In this document: piece by piece, positions 1 to 7,237 of the stretch | Position numbering within the stretch: the stretch's first letter is position 1 | How the letters are laid out: every line of letters begins with the position of its first letter | Notes under the pieces: model-generated | What the model saw: the letters and a program-made list of their open reading frames with translations, nothing else | The model's database searches: none | What the model was told of the DNA's origin: nothing | Assembly (NCBI GenBank): GCA_947598205.1 | Contig: CANQFB010000002.1 | Coordinates: 124,001 to 188,000, forward strand | Length of the DNA stretch: 64,000 nucleotides | Direction of reading: 5' to 3' | Source: an uncultured Clostridia bacterium | GTDB taxonomy: Bacteria; Bacillota; Clostridia; Christensenellales; Borkfalkiaceae | Program-made: the position numbers and the translations under genes

Positions 1-2
1 CC

Positions 3-461
3 GTATCGAGGAGGCCCGGCATCGTCTATGAATACCTCGGCGGCAAGGCAGAATACGACGACATCGCAGACCCGCTTCCCTTCGACGTTGAAGCGCCCGT
101 CATCGAGATTGAGGATAAGGACTATGCTTTCTTCTACCGCGATCTCGTTGAAGATATGCAGAAATACGAGGGGAAGGTGGTACATTTCAAGGGAATGGTG
201 GCTACCGACCGCAGGATGAAGCAGGGGACGATCGTCGTCGGCCGCCATGTGATGACCTGTTGCGAGGCGGATATTGCCTTCAGCGGGCTCGTATGTCTGC
301 ACGCCTCTTCGCTCCCGCTCCGTACGCGCGATTGGGTCACGGTCACGGCCAAGATCTCCATCGAACGCCATCCCATCTACGGACGGGAAGGCCCCGTCCT
401 CAAGGCGAGTGCGCTTGACTATGCGCCTCCGCCCGAACAAGAAGTCGCAACCTATTTCTGA
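3..461 (+). CDS. TIGR03943/DUF1980 (YcgQ-like) protein, C-terminal part
   Basis: The frame is open from the window edge to TGA 459-461, so only the last 152 residues are visible and the start lies upstream. The visible part carries the signature of the DUF1980 C-terminal domain: a conserved VxFKGMV strand, the cysteine motif RHVMTCCEADIAF, and a closing D-W-V-x-V strand. Family knowledge: these proteins are usually encoded next to a YcgR-type permease (UPF0718) and are thought to work with it at the membrane, in some cases in zinc homeostasis; the permease would lie left of the window. The exact function is unknown. A hairpin terminator follows directly. Confidence 0.8.
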   Translation, partial: VSRRPGIVYEYLGGKAEYDDIADPLPFDVEAPVIEIEDKDYAFFYRDLVEDMQKYEGKVVHFKGMVATDRRMKQGTIVVGRHVMTCCEADIAFSGLVCLHASSLPLRTRDWVTVTAKISIERHPIYGREGPVLKASALDYAPPPEQEVATYF

Positions 462-468
462 TACAAAG

Positions 469-497
469 ATCCCGTCTGTTCGGCGGGATTTTTTGTA
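469..497 (+). terminator. Intrinsic terminator after the YcgQ-like gene
   Basis: A hairpin with arms ATCCCGTC and GGCGGGAT (one internal mismatch) around a short loop is followed by a run of T. It starts 8 nt after the stop codon. Confidence 0.75.
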
Positions 498-537
498 AAA
501 TTCTAAAAAATTTTGTGAAAAAAATTGATTTTGGATA

Positions 538-566
538 TTTACATTCTCAAATCAATATGGTATAAT
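538..566 (+). promoter_or_regulatory. Sigma-A type promoter for the flavodoxin gene
   Basis: -35 TTTACA at 538-543, 17-nt spacer, perfect -10 TATAAT at 561-566. The predicted transcript starts about 23 nt before the flavodoxin ATG and includes its Shine-Dalgarno sequence. Confidence 0.75.
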
Positions 567-595
567 ATACATGATACAATGTGCGGAGGTATCGC

Positions 596-1069
596 ATGAA
601 AAAACTTATCGTATTCTATTCTCTCGGCGGAAACACGCGTGCTCTTGCACGTAAGATCGCGCAGACGCTCAAGGCAGACGTCCTCGAGATCAAGACCGTC
701 AAGACTTATCCCGACGATTTCGACGTCCTTCTGGGCCTCGGCCAGAGGGAAGTCGCCACGGGTTATATTCCCCAGCTCAAGCCTTACCGCATCGATTTCT
801 CCAAATACGACGGCGTTCTCATCGGTACGCCCGTGTGGTGGTCTTCGTTTGCTCCCGCGATCAAGTCGTTCATCTCTTCCAATAAGTGGAAGGGCGTCAA
901 GGTCTATCCTTTCGCGACGAACGAGGGGACGCTCGGCCATACCCCCAGCGATTTCCGCAAGGCGCTTCGCGGCGCAACGGTCGCTCCCGTTCTCAATGTG
1001 AAGTTTGAAGGCGGCGTTATGGCGACCCCCGAAAGCGACATCAAGGAATGGCTCGCCCTTATCAAATAA
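596..1069 (+). CDS. Flavodoxin
   Basis: A 157-residue small FMN-binding electron carrier. The N-terminal strand is followed by the phosphate-binding loop (FYSLGGNTRALA), and further on come the isoalloxazine-contacting segments GTPVWWSSFAP and FATNEGTLG. The length matches short-chain flavodoxins. The ATG at 596 is preferred over an in-frame GTG at 581 because GGAGG at 585-589 sits 6 nt before it. It has its own promoter, and its 3' end overlaps the downstream methyltransferase by 22 bp, so the two are probably co-transcribed. The cytoplasmic redox partner cannot be told from the sequence. Confidence 0.88.
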   Translation: MKKLIVFYSLGGNTRALARKIAQTLKADVLEIKTVKTYPDDFDVLLGLGQREVATGYIPQLKPYRIDFSKYDGVLIGTPVWWSSFAPAIKSFISSNKWKGVKVYPFATNEGTLGHTPSDFRKALRGATVAPVLNVKFEGGVMATPESDIKEWLALIK

Positions 1070-1935
1070 ATTCTCTCTTTGATAGAATTTCTGCGCAATA
1101 CGGCGGCGAGACCGCCTTGCAAATCGCGGCGGTTTCCAACCGCCCGCTTTCACTGCGCGTCAATACCTTAAAATCTTGCCCGGAAGAAGTCGAGGCCGTC
1201 CTGGAACAAGCGGGGCTCGCCTTTCGCAAAGTCGCGTGGAGCGATCGCGCCTACCTTCTTCCCGAGGCTTCCATACAAGATATTCAATGCCTTCCGATCT
1301 ATTCGGAAGGCAAAATCTATATGCAGAGCCTCTCTTCCATGCTCCCGCCGCTCTATCTTTTGCCCAAGGCGGGGGAGAGCGTGCTCGATATGACGGCCGC
1401 GCCCGGCGGGAAGACTTCGGAGATGTATGCGCTCTCGGGCGGAAAGGCGCTCATCACGGCATGCGAGCGCGATAAGATCCGTTTTGAACGCCTCAAATTC
1501 AATTTGGAGCGGCAGGGGGCGACGCGCGTGACGGCAATTCTCGGCGACGCTTCCTCCCTCGACGACTTTCTCTCCTTCGATAAAATTCTTCTCGACGCGC
1601 CCTGCACGGGAAGCGGCACTTCGACGAAAGATGTCCCCGTCCGTTTCTCGGAAGAATACCTTGCAAAGTGCGTCCGCATGCAGGAAAAACTCTTGAGAAA
1701 GGCCCTTCGGCTTCTCAAAAAGGGGGGAACGCTCGTCTATTCGACCTGTTCGATCCTGAAAGAAGAGAATTGGGAACTTTTGGAGCGCGTCTTGCCCGCG
1801 ACGGGGGCGAGGATCGTGCCCATCGCGCCCTTTGAGAACGTCCCGCTCCTTCCCTCCAAAGAGGGGACGGTTACCGTCTGCCCGACCGATCTCTACGAGG
1901 GCTTCTTCGTTGCCAAGATCGAACGCAATCCATGA
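1048..1935 (+). CDS. RsmB/NOP-family RNA m5C methyltransferase
   Basis: A 295-residue SAM-dependent RNA cytosine-C5 methyltransferase. The SAM-binding loop DMTAAPGGK is at about 114-122, motif IV DAPC at 183-186 and motif VI STC at 232-234; C186 and C234 are the two cysteines of the Nol1/Nop2/Sun family (release and catalytic). The N-terminal NusB-like domain of classical RsmB is absent, as in short rRNA methyltransferases of this family, so the target base cannot be named. The start overlaps flavodoxin by 22 bp with only a weak AAGGA just upstream; a TTG at 1078 is an alternative. The next gene follows after 19 nt. Confidence 0.85.
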   Translation: MARPYQINSLFDRISAQYGGETALQIAAVSNRPLSLRVNTLKSCPEEVEAVLEQAGLAFRKVAWSDRAYLLPEASIQDIQCLPIYSEGKIYMQSLSSMLPPLYLLPKAGESVLDMTAAPGGKTSEMYALSGGKALITACERDKIRFERLKFNLERQGATRVTAILGDASSLDDFLSFDKILLDAPCTGSGTSTKDVPVRFSEEYLAKCVRMQEKLLRKALRLLKKGGTLVYSTCSILKEENWELLERVLPATGARIVPIAPFENVPLLPSKEGTVTVCPTDLYEGFFVAKIERNP

Positions 1936-1954
1936 GGAGGCCGGAGCTACGTCA

Positions 1955-2401
1955 ATGGAAATCGTAAAATATTCTCCTTCCGCGCACGACATCTTTCTTC
2001 GGCAGATCGAAGCATGCGAATGGGATGCCGCAAAATTTTTAGCGTCGCTTATCAAAGAAACCCGCCTTGAGACGACGCTCGGCGGCTGGGCAGAGCTCTA
2101 TCTTCTGACGGAGGGGAACAGGCTCGTTTCTTTTTTGACGCTTTCCGCGCAAGATTGCATCGCCGAACCAGAGCAAACACCTTGGCTGGGCTTTTTTTAT
2201 ACCTTCCCCGCATATCGCGGCCATCGCTATGGAAAGATCCTGATCGACCATGCCGAGAAAATTGCACGTGAGCGAGGATATTCGGAAATATATCTCGCGA
2301 CCGATGAGGTCGGACTATACGAAAAATACGGCTTCACCTATTTGGAAAGCCTCATAGACGTATGGGGCGAGGATAGCCGTATTTATAAAAAAAGCGTGTA
2401 A
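1955..2401 (+). CDS. GNAT-family N-acetyltransferase
   Basis: A 148-residue acetyl-CoA-dependent acyltransferase. Motif A is seen as FYTFPAYRGHRYGKILIDH (R/Q-x-x-G-x-G/A type loop YRGHRYGK), followed by the C-terminal strand IYLATDEVGLYEKYGFTYL typical of GNAT proteins. The ATG at 1955 has GGAG at 1943-1946, 8 nt away; longer in-frame starts would run deep into the methyltransferase gene. Substrate unknown. A palindrome (arms AAGCGG and CCGCTT, 2401-2417) directly after the stop may be a weak terminator, though it lacks a T-run. Confidence 0.82.
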   Translation: MEIVKYSPSAHDIFLRQIEACEWDAAKFLASLIKETRLETTLGGWAELYLLTEGNRLVSFLTLSAQDCIAEPEQTPWLGFFYTFPAYRGHRYGKILIDHAEKIARERGYSEIYLATDEVGLYEKYGFTYLESLIDVWGEDSRIYKKSV

Positions 2402-2442
2402 AGCGGAATTACCGCTTAAAGAAGATCTTTGGAGGAAGAAGT

Positions 2443-3153
2443 ATGCTCATCGATAAACTTTGCGCCGAAATCGATGCGAAGTATGAACAATTAAAATCAG
2501 CATTGAACGGGACGGATCTCGGCGAGATAAAAGAACGGACTTTGGAAATGCACGCCTTGGTCCACCCTGCGATCATTTCAGGTAGAAAGGAAAAAACACT
2601 TGCCGACTACGTTTGGGAACACATGTTATGCGGCAATCAGAACGAATTGGTTCCGAGGAAGAATTTCGCGTCGGACCTGCATTACGATGGAACGGCTACC
2701 GTGCCGCTTGTGTGGCAGTTCTGGCATACATACCGTATTGAGGATTTAATCAGCAATTTTTTGATGGGAAACAGAGATCAGATCTTCAATTCCGAGTGGC
2801 AAAAGAGAATAGGTGCGCCGATCAAAGATACGGGCAATGCTTTGGAATTTGATGAAGCGGTAAAATTCGGCAAAGCCATCGACGCAGAGAAACTTTACAG
2901 TTATATGATTTCCGTGGGGAAAAACACGAGGGAGATCATAGATTCCCTTACGCTCGATCAAATCCATTCCATGGTGCCCGAGGAATGGGTCATGCGTATC
3001 TTTGAAGAGGGCGGCGTCACTGCCGATCTTCGCTCTGTATGGCTGTTGGTGTTCTGGGGACGTCTTACCGTCGGCGGAATGATCTTGACCCCGCTCACCT
3101 GTCATCATACGATGCACCTTTTCGCCTGTTTGGATAAGATACGTTCAATGTAG
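2443..3153 (+). CDS. DinB-superfamily-like helical protein
   Basis: A 236-residue, probably four-helix protein. The pattern of widely spaced histidines (WHTYRIEDLI near residue 91 and TCHHTMHLF near the C-terminus) resembles DinB/YfiT-type metal-binding bundles, but the match is by eye and weak. Shine-Dalgarno GGAGG at 2431-2435 precedes the ATG by 7 nt. No membrane segment or signal peptide is seen. It is the first gene of a small AT-richer stretch that continues with a regulator and a DUF3781 gene. Function unknown. Confidence 0.72.
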   Translation: MLIDKLCAEIDAKYEQLKSALNGTDLGEIKERTLEMHALVHPAIISGRKEKTLADYVWEHMLCGNQNELVPRKNFASDLHYDGTATVPLVWQFWHTYRIEDLISNFLMGNRDQIFNSEWQKRIGAPIKDTGNALEFDEAVKFGKAIDAEKLYSYMISVGKNTREIIDSLTLDQIHSMVPEEWVMRIFEEGGVTADLRSVWLLVFWGRLTVGGMILTPLTCHHTMHLFACLDKIRSM

Positions 3154-3197
3154 TTTTACAATATACTCAAATCAACTACAAGTTGCCGAATTTATGA

Positions 3198-3226
3198 TTG
3201 ACCGATGATTTTGCCTGAACTATAAT
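3198..3226 (+). promoter_or_regulatory. Promoter of the XRE membrane regulator
   Basis: -35 TTGACC 3198-3203, 17-nt spacer, -10 TATAAT 3221-3226. The ATG is 32 nt downstream with a Shine-Dalgarno AGGAGA in between. Confidence 0.75.
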
Positions 3227-3258
3227 GAGGCCATAAAAACAGGAGACTTTAAGGAACC

Positions 3259-3978
3259 ATGGAAAAAATCAAAAATAAAATCAGGGAATTGAGAATTTCC
3301 AAAAATTTAACGCAACAGCAACTTGCCGACGAATTGCATGTGACGAAGCAGGCGATTTCAAAATGGGAAAAGGGCAAATCCGTTCCCGACATCTCATCCA
3401 TCGAACTTCTGGCCGAATTTTTCGGAGTCAGCGTCGATTATCTTGTCAATGATCATTCGGAGGCGGCAGAAACAAAAGCCAAGGATGCTTCGCCCGAGCG
3501 TATCATCAAACTGAACGCGATCCTTATCTGCTTTCTTGCCTTTATGACGGCGATCGTCATCATTTTGTCTTCTGTAATATTGGGCGTGCTGTTACGAAAA
3601 AACAAGCAAGATACAAGCGTACCGAATGTTGTTTCCGTAAATGGCCTTGAATTTACCTATATTCCGAGCAGTACAAAGATCAGTGACAAAGATACGACCT
3701 TTGTGGTCGGATTTCATATCTATAACCCTACGGATTATGAAAGAGAGATCAACGAAAGCTATTTTACGTTAGATAATGATGTCTTACGTGTTATGATTCT
3801 TAATGTTTATCCCCATGCCCTTGGAGCACATAGAGACATTTTGCTCACGATCTCAGTCGAAATAAAATATAAAGCATATTACGATCAAGTGCCCATGTAT
3901 GAGAATCTGGGTGAGGTACCCGTTCATTCGACTATAGTAAGGTATGGGGCACAGCCGCTTGTTACGATAAAATGGTAA
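3259..3978 (+). CDS. XRE-family HTH regulator with membrane anchor
   Basis: A 239-residue protein. Residues 5-60 form a Cro/C1-type helix-turn-helix (LTQQQLADELHVTKQAISKW), 85-112 form one hydrophobic membrane helix, and the remaining ~125 residues are predicted outside and strand-rich (DUF4352-like appearance, uncertain). This HTH-TM-exodomain layout suggests a membrane-tethered DNA-binding regulator that senses an external or envelope signal; that is inference. It has its own promoter and an AGGAGA site. Codon use is more AT-rich than the neighbouring housekeeping genes. Confidence 0.85.
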   Translation: MEKIKNKIRELRISKNLTQQQLADELHVTKQAISKWEKGKSVPDISSIELLAEFFGVSVDYLVNDHSEAAETKAKDASPERIIKLNAILICFLAFMTAIVIILSSVILGVLLRKNKQDTSVPNVVSVNGLEFTYIPSSTKISDKDTTFVVGFHIYNPTDYEREINESYFTLDNDVLRVMILNVYPHALGAHRDILLTISVEIKYKAYYDQVPMYENLGEVPVHSTIVRYGAQPLVTIKW

Positions 3979-4020
3979 AAGTCGGATGCGCGAAAATTTT
4001 AATTTAGTGGAAAGGAAAGA

Positions 4021-4269
4021 ATGGAAGATAAAAAGATATTACTTGATAATATTGACAAAATTCATACAACTGAGATGGGAGTCGATAGAATTAGAAAAAA
4101 CCTAAAAATAGATACAGTAGATGTTGCAGGGTATTGCAAACATAAGGTGTTAGATAAAAATTGCAATATAAACAAACAGGGTAAAAATTGGTATTGCGAA
4201 GTTGAAAATATCAAAATAACTATCAATTCAAATAGTTATTCAATTATTACGGCACATATTATTAAGTAG
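4021..4269 (+). CDS. DUF3781 family protein
   Basis: An 82-residue small protein with the hallmark pattern of DUF3781: LLDNIDKIHTTEMG near the start, a middle GKNWYCEVEN segment and the C-terminal SIITAHIIK. The gene is strikingly AT-rich (many AAA/ATA/AAT codons) compared with polA and the other nearby genes, which suggests recent acquisition. Shine-Dalgarno AAAGGAAAG ends just before the ATG. The molecular function of the family is unknown. A possible terminator hairpin lies at 4399-4420. Confidence 0.82.
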   Translation: MEDKKILLDNIDKIHTTEMGVDRIRKNLKIDTVDVAGYCKHKVLDKNCNINKQGKNWYCEVENIKITINSNSYSIITAHIIK

Positions 4270-4303
4270 ACTTCAATTTAGCGGTATATCTATCTTTATC
4301 GTA

Positions 4304-4340
4304 AAGAAAAAGACCAACCTAATTCGGTTCGAGTTAGGTT
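4304..4340 (-). terminator. Hairpin with minus-strand U-run
   Basis: Arms AACCTAA (4316-4322) and TTAGGTT (4334-4340); on the minus strand the hairpin is followed by GGTCTTTTTCTTT. It could end minus-strand transcription that reads past tRNA-Leu, converging on the DUF3781 gene. Confidence 0.4.
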
Positions 4341-4398
4341 GAGGTTGGTGCTGGTGATCTTTTCGCCTGAAGTGGCTCGAGAGCTTCGAGCGGCAAAA

Positions 4399-4420
4399 GG
4401 GCAGACTGCTCTATTTTTAT
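4399..4420 (+). terminator. Possible terminator for the DUF3781 gene
   Basis: Short stem GGGCA/TGCTC (one G-T pair) around GAC followed by TATTTTTAT. It lies 130 nt after the stop, so the assignment is weak. Confidence 0.35.
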
Positions 4421-4430
4421 TTGTTTGGTT

Positions 4431-4481
4431 TGCCGTCCTCGCGCGGGATCGAACGGAGTTGTCCGCTCCCGATGCACGGCA
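4431..4481. other. Unexplained nested inverted repeat (structured RNA candidate)
   Basis: Three nested perfect stems: TGCCGT (4431-4436) with ACGGCA (4476-4481), CGGGA (4444-4448) with TCCCG (4467-4471), and CGGA (4454-4457) with TCCG (4462-4465) closed by a GTTG tetraloop. The minus strand also contains GTTCGATCCC, reminiscent of a tRNA T-arm, but no cloverleaf can be built. It may be a tRNA remnant or a small structured RNA. Confidence 0.4.
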
Positions 4482-4518
4482 CCAAAAAACGACCCTTTCG
4501 GGGTCGTTTTTTGGTGCC
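4478..4518 (-). terminator. Terminator of tRNA-Leu, 18-bp perfect hairpin
   Basis: Perfect inverted repeat with arms 4478-4495 and 4501-4518 around a 5-nt loop. Read on the minus strand it has an A6 tract, a CGACCC/GGGTCG stem and a T6 tract directly after the encoded CCA of tRNA-Leu. The outer 6 bp repeat the tRNA acceptor/CCA end. Confidence 0.8.
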
Positions 4519-4598
4519 GCTGGTCGGGGTCGAACCGACACGGTATCACTACCACAGGATTTTGAGTCCAGCGCGTCTGCCAATTCCACCACAGCGGC
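4512..4598 (-). tRNA. tRNA-Leu (anticodon CAA)
   Basis: About 87 nt on the minus strand. The acceptor GCCGCTG (4592-4598) pairs with CAGCGGC (4516-4522), the discriminator is A and CCA is encoded (4512-4514). The anticodon loop is CTCAAAA with anticodon CAA, the T-loop reads GTTCGACCC, and a long variable arm typical of class II leucine tRNAs is present. It is transcribed divergently from polA. Confidence 0.93.
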
Positions 4599-4608
4599 GA
4601 ACACTAAA

Positions 4609-4637
4609 AGTATATCGAAAGTTGTGAGAAAAATCAA
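4609..4637 (-). promoter_or_regulatory. Promoter of tRNA-Leu
   Basis: On the minus strand: -35 TTGATT (4632-4637), 17-nt spacer, -10 TATACT (4609-4614), about 10 nt before the tRNA 5' end. Confidence 0.6.
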
Positions 4638-4655
4638 GCGATTTTCCCGATATTC

Positions 4656-4684
4656 TTGCAAAAAAATCGCGGTCATGATAAAAT
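4656..4684 (+). promoter_or_regulatory. Promoter of polA, apparently leaderless
   Basis: -35 TTGCAA 4656-4661, 17-nt spacer, -10 TAAAAT 4679-4684. Only 6 nt separate the -10 box from the polA ATG at 4691, so transcription would start at or next to the A of the start codon; no Shine-Dalgarno is seen. Confidence 0.6.
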
Positions 4685-4690
4685 GGACGT

Positions 4691-7237
4691 ATGGATAAAC
4701 TTGTTCTCATCGACGGCAACAGCCTTCTGAACCGCGCATTTTACGCGATGGGCGTCTTCTCCACGAAGGACGGCCTTCCCACAAACGGTATCTTCGGGTT
4801 CGTAAAACTTCTTCTGAAGATCGCCGAGGAGGAGAAACCGCAATACATGGCCGTCACTTTCGACGTGCATGCACCCACCTTCCGCCATCTTAAATATAAG
4901 GAATATAAGGGGACGAGGAAGCCCATGCCCGAGGAGCTTCGCGTGCAAGTTCCCGTTCTTAAAGAACTCCTGCGGGCGATGGATATTTGTACGGTGGAAC
5001 TCGCGGGGTTCGAGGCAGACGATCTCATCGGCACGCTATCCCGCAAATTCGAGGGCGTGCACGTCCTTATCTATACGGGCGACCGCGACAGCTACCAACT
5101 CGTCAAAGAGAACGTCGACGTCTGTTTTACAAAGCGCGGCGTGAGCGATCTCGACCGCCTCACCGCCGAAAATTTCTTCTCCAAAGTCGGTCTCTATCCT
5201 TCGCAGATCATCGAGGAGAAGGCCCTCATGGGGGATACTTCGGATAACATTCCCGGGATCCGCGGCGTCGGGCCGAAGAGCGCCGTGTCCCTTTTGCGAG
5301 CATACGGCGACCTCGACGGGGTCTATGCCCATCTCGACGAGATCAAGGGCATTCTCCGCCAGAAGATCGAAGAGGGGAGAGAGCAGGCCTACCTCTCGCG
5401 CGAACTTGCCACGATCGATACCGCCGTTCCGCTCTCTCTCACCCTCGAACAGTGTTCCTTCCGCGTACCCTTCCCCGAGGAGGCCCGCACCCAATTTGCT
5501 CGGCTCGAATTCCGTTCCCTCATCAATTCCGATTATTTTTCAAACGAACGCCCCGATTCGCGGGCGGGAGAGTGCGTGGAGATCGTAACCCTTCCCGAGA
5601 TCCTCGGGCGCGCAGAACACGCAGAGGAATTTGCGCTCTCCGTCGAGAAGGAGGCCGTCTACCTCTATTTCGGCGGGGTCAACCATATCCTTCCCATCCA
5701 TGAGGACTTCTTCGCGCCCGGCTTCTTTTTCTCCGAGTTGAAGCCGCTCTTCGAGCAACTTTTTTCAGGGGGAAGGCGGGCGATCGTGTCCGATTCCAAG
5801 GCGCTCGCCCACACCCTTTTGGAGATCGGCGTCGCAGTGCGCTGTTCCGCATGCGAAGACGTGACCCTTTTGCGCTATCTCGAAAATTCGGGCGCAAAGC
5901 CTCTCTCCGCAAAAGAACTTGCGGCAGGGTATATGCTCCCCGAAAATTGCTGTGCGCAGGCGCTCTTCCTCGCATATGAAGAAACGTCGGAGAGCATGAA
6001 GGGCAGTGCGGAGGAGAAGCTATATCAAGAACTCGAGCTACCTCTTTGCGACGTGCTCTTCGATATGGAGATGACGGGCGTGCGCGTCGATCTCGATAAA
6101 TTTCCGTCCTTTTCGGAGAAGTTCCAGAGGGAACAGACGGAGCTCTCCGAACGCATCTTTGCGCTCTCGGGCGGAAAGACATTCAACCTCAATTCAACTT
6201 TCCAGCTCTCCGAGGTGCTCTTCGGCCAGCTCGGTCTCTCCCCGAAGGGGGCGAAGAAGATGCACAGGGGGGGATATTCCACCAATGCGGACGTCCTCGA
6301 AAAACTTGCCGAGGATCACGAGATCGTCCGCCTCATCCTGCGATACCGTGAATTGCAAAAGTTGCGCTCCACCTATATCGACGGCATCCGTCCGCTCGTC
6401 TCGGGCGGGATCGTCCATACGACCTATAACCAGACGGCTACGACGACGGGAAGGCTCTCGAGCGCAAACCCCAACCTGCAGAATATCCCCGTCCGTACCG
6501 AGGAAGGAAAGGAGTTGAGGCGGCTCTTCATCTCGCGCGAGGGGAATATCCTCATCGACGCCGACTATTCGCAGATCGAACTCCGCCTGCTCGCACATTT
6601 TTCGGGATGCAGATCGCTCATCGCTTCCTATCAAAAGGGGGAAGACATCCATGCCTCGACGGCGGCGAGAGTATTCGGCGTCGACCTTTCCGAAGTCACG
6701 CCCTCGATGCGGAGAAGGGCGAAGGTCGTAAACTTCGGCATCATCTATGGCATGAGCGCCTTCGGCCTCGCCAAAGACCTCGGCTGTTCCGCCGCCGAGG
6801 CGCAGAGCTTTATCGACCGTTACTTTGAACTTCATCCCGAGGTCAAGGCCTACATGGACGGAAATGTGCAGAGGGCGAAGGAAGACGGCTTTGTCATGAC
6901 GGCGCTCGGCAGGAAACGGTTCATTCCCGAGATCAGATCTTCCAACTTCAACGTCCGTTCCTTCGGGGAGCGGGCCGCGATGAACATGCCTTTGCAGGGG
7001 AGCGCGGCAGACATCATCAAGATCGCCATGATCCGCGTTGCAAATCGGCTGGAGAGGGAGGGACTGCGCACAAAATTGGTCCTTCAGGTCCACGATGAAC
7101 TCGTGCTCGACGCTCCCGAAGAGGAGGCGGAACGCGCGGCGCAAATTCTCAAAGAGGAGATGGAGGGGGCGATCTCGCTCGACGTTCCCCTCATCGCCGA
7201 AGTTTCAATGGGGAAGAGTTGGTATGACGCAAAATAA
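4691..7237 (+). CDS. polA: DNA polymerase I
   Basis: An 848-residue repair and Okazaki-fragment polymerase. Residues 1 to ~280 are the 5'-3' exonuclease (LIDGNSLLNRAFYA, GDRDSYQL, MGDTSDNIPGI); ~290-450 is a 3'-5' exonuclease-like fold; ~460-848 is the polymerase. Motif A DADYSQIELR holds D625, motif B RRRAKVVNFGIIYG holds K678, and motif C VHDEL holds D802. The proofreading domain lacks the DxE pair and other carboxylates (the equivalent strand reads ALSVEKE), so editing activity is probably lost, as in Bst and Taq polymerases. The ATG follows the -10 box by 6 nt. The 3' end overlaps coaE by 14 bp, the common polA-coaE arrangement of Firmicutes. Confidence 0.97.
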   Translation: MDKLVLIDGNSLLNRAFYAMGVFSTKDGLPTNGIFGFVKLLLKIAEEEKPQYMAVTFDVHAPTFRHLKYKEYKGTRKPMPEELRVQVPVLKELLRAMDICTVELAGFEADDLIGTLSRKFEGVHVLIYTGDRDSYQLVKENVDVCFTKRGVSDLDRLTAENFFSKVGLYPSQIIEEKALMGDTSDNIPGIRGVGPKSAVSLLRAYGDLDGVYAHLDEIKGILRQKIEEGREQAYLSRELATIDTAVPLSLTLEQCSFRVPFPEEARTQFARLEFRSLINSDYFSNERPDSRAGECVEIVTLPEILGRAEHAEEFALSVEKEAVYLYFGGVNHILPIHEDFFAPGFFFSELKPLFEQLFSGGRRAIVSDSKALAHTLLEIGVAVRCSACEDVTLLRYLENSGAKPLSAKELAAGYMLPENCCAQALFLAYEETSESMKGSAEEKLYQELELPLCDVLFDMEMTGVRVDLDKFPSFSEKFQREQTELSERIFALSGGKTFNLNSTFQLSEVLFGQLGLSPKGAKKMHRGGYSTNADVLEKLAEDHEIVRLILRYRELQKLRSTYIDGIRPLVSGGIVHTTYNQTATTTGRLSSANPNLQNIPVRTEEGKELRRLFISREGNILIDADYSQIELRLLAHFSGCRSLIASYQKGEDIHASTAARVFGVDLSEVTPSMRRRAKVVNFGIIYGMSAFGLAKDLGCSAAEAQSFIDRYFELHPEVKAYMDGNVQRAKEDGFVMTALGRKRFIPEIRSSNFNVRSFGERAAMNMPLQGSAADIIKIAMIRVANRLEREGLRTKLVLQVHDELVLDAPEEEAERAAQILKEEMEGAISLDVPLIAEVSMGKSWYDAK

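Noticed and set aside
4431..4483. Second tRNA gene next to tRNA-Leu
   Set aside because: A T-arm-like GTTCGATCCC and complementary ends exist, but no D-arm, anticodon arm or proper CCA spacing can be drawn.
4296..4698. Small proteins read across the tRNA-Leu region on both strands
   Set aside because: They translate the tRNA and its terminator (GRGRTDTVSLPQDFESS-type sequence is a familiar tRNA artefact).
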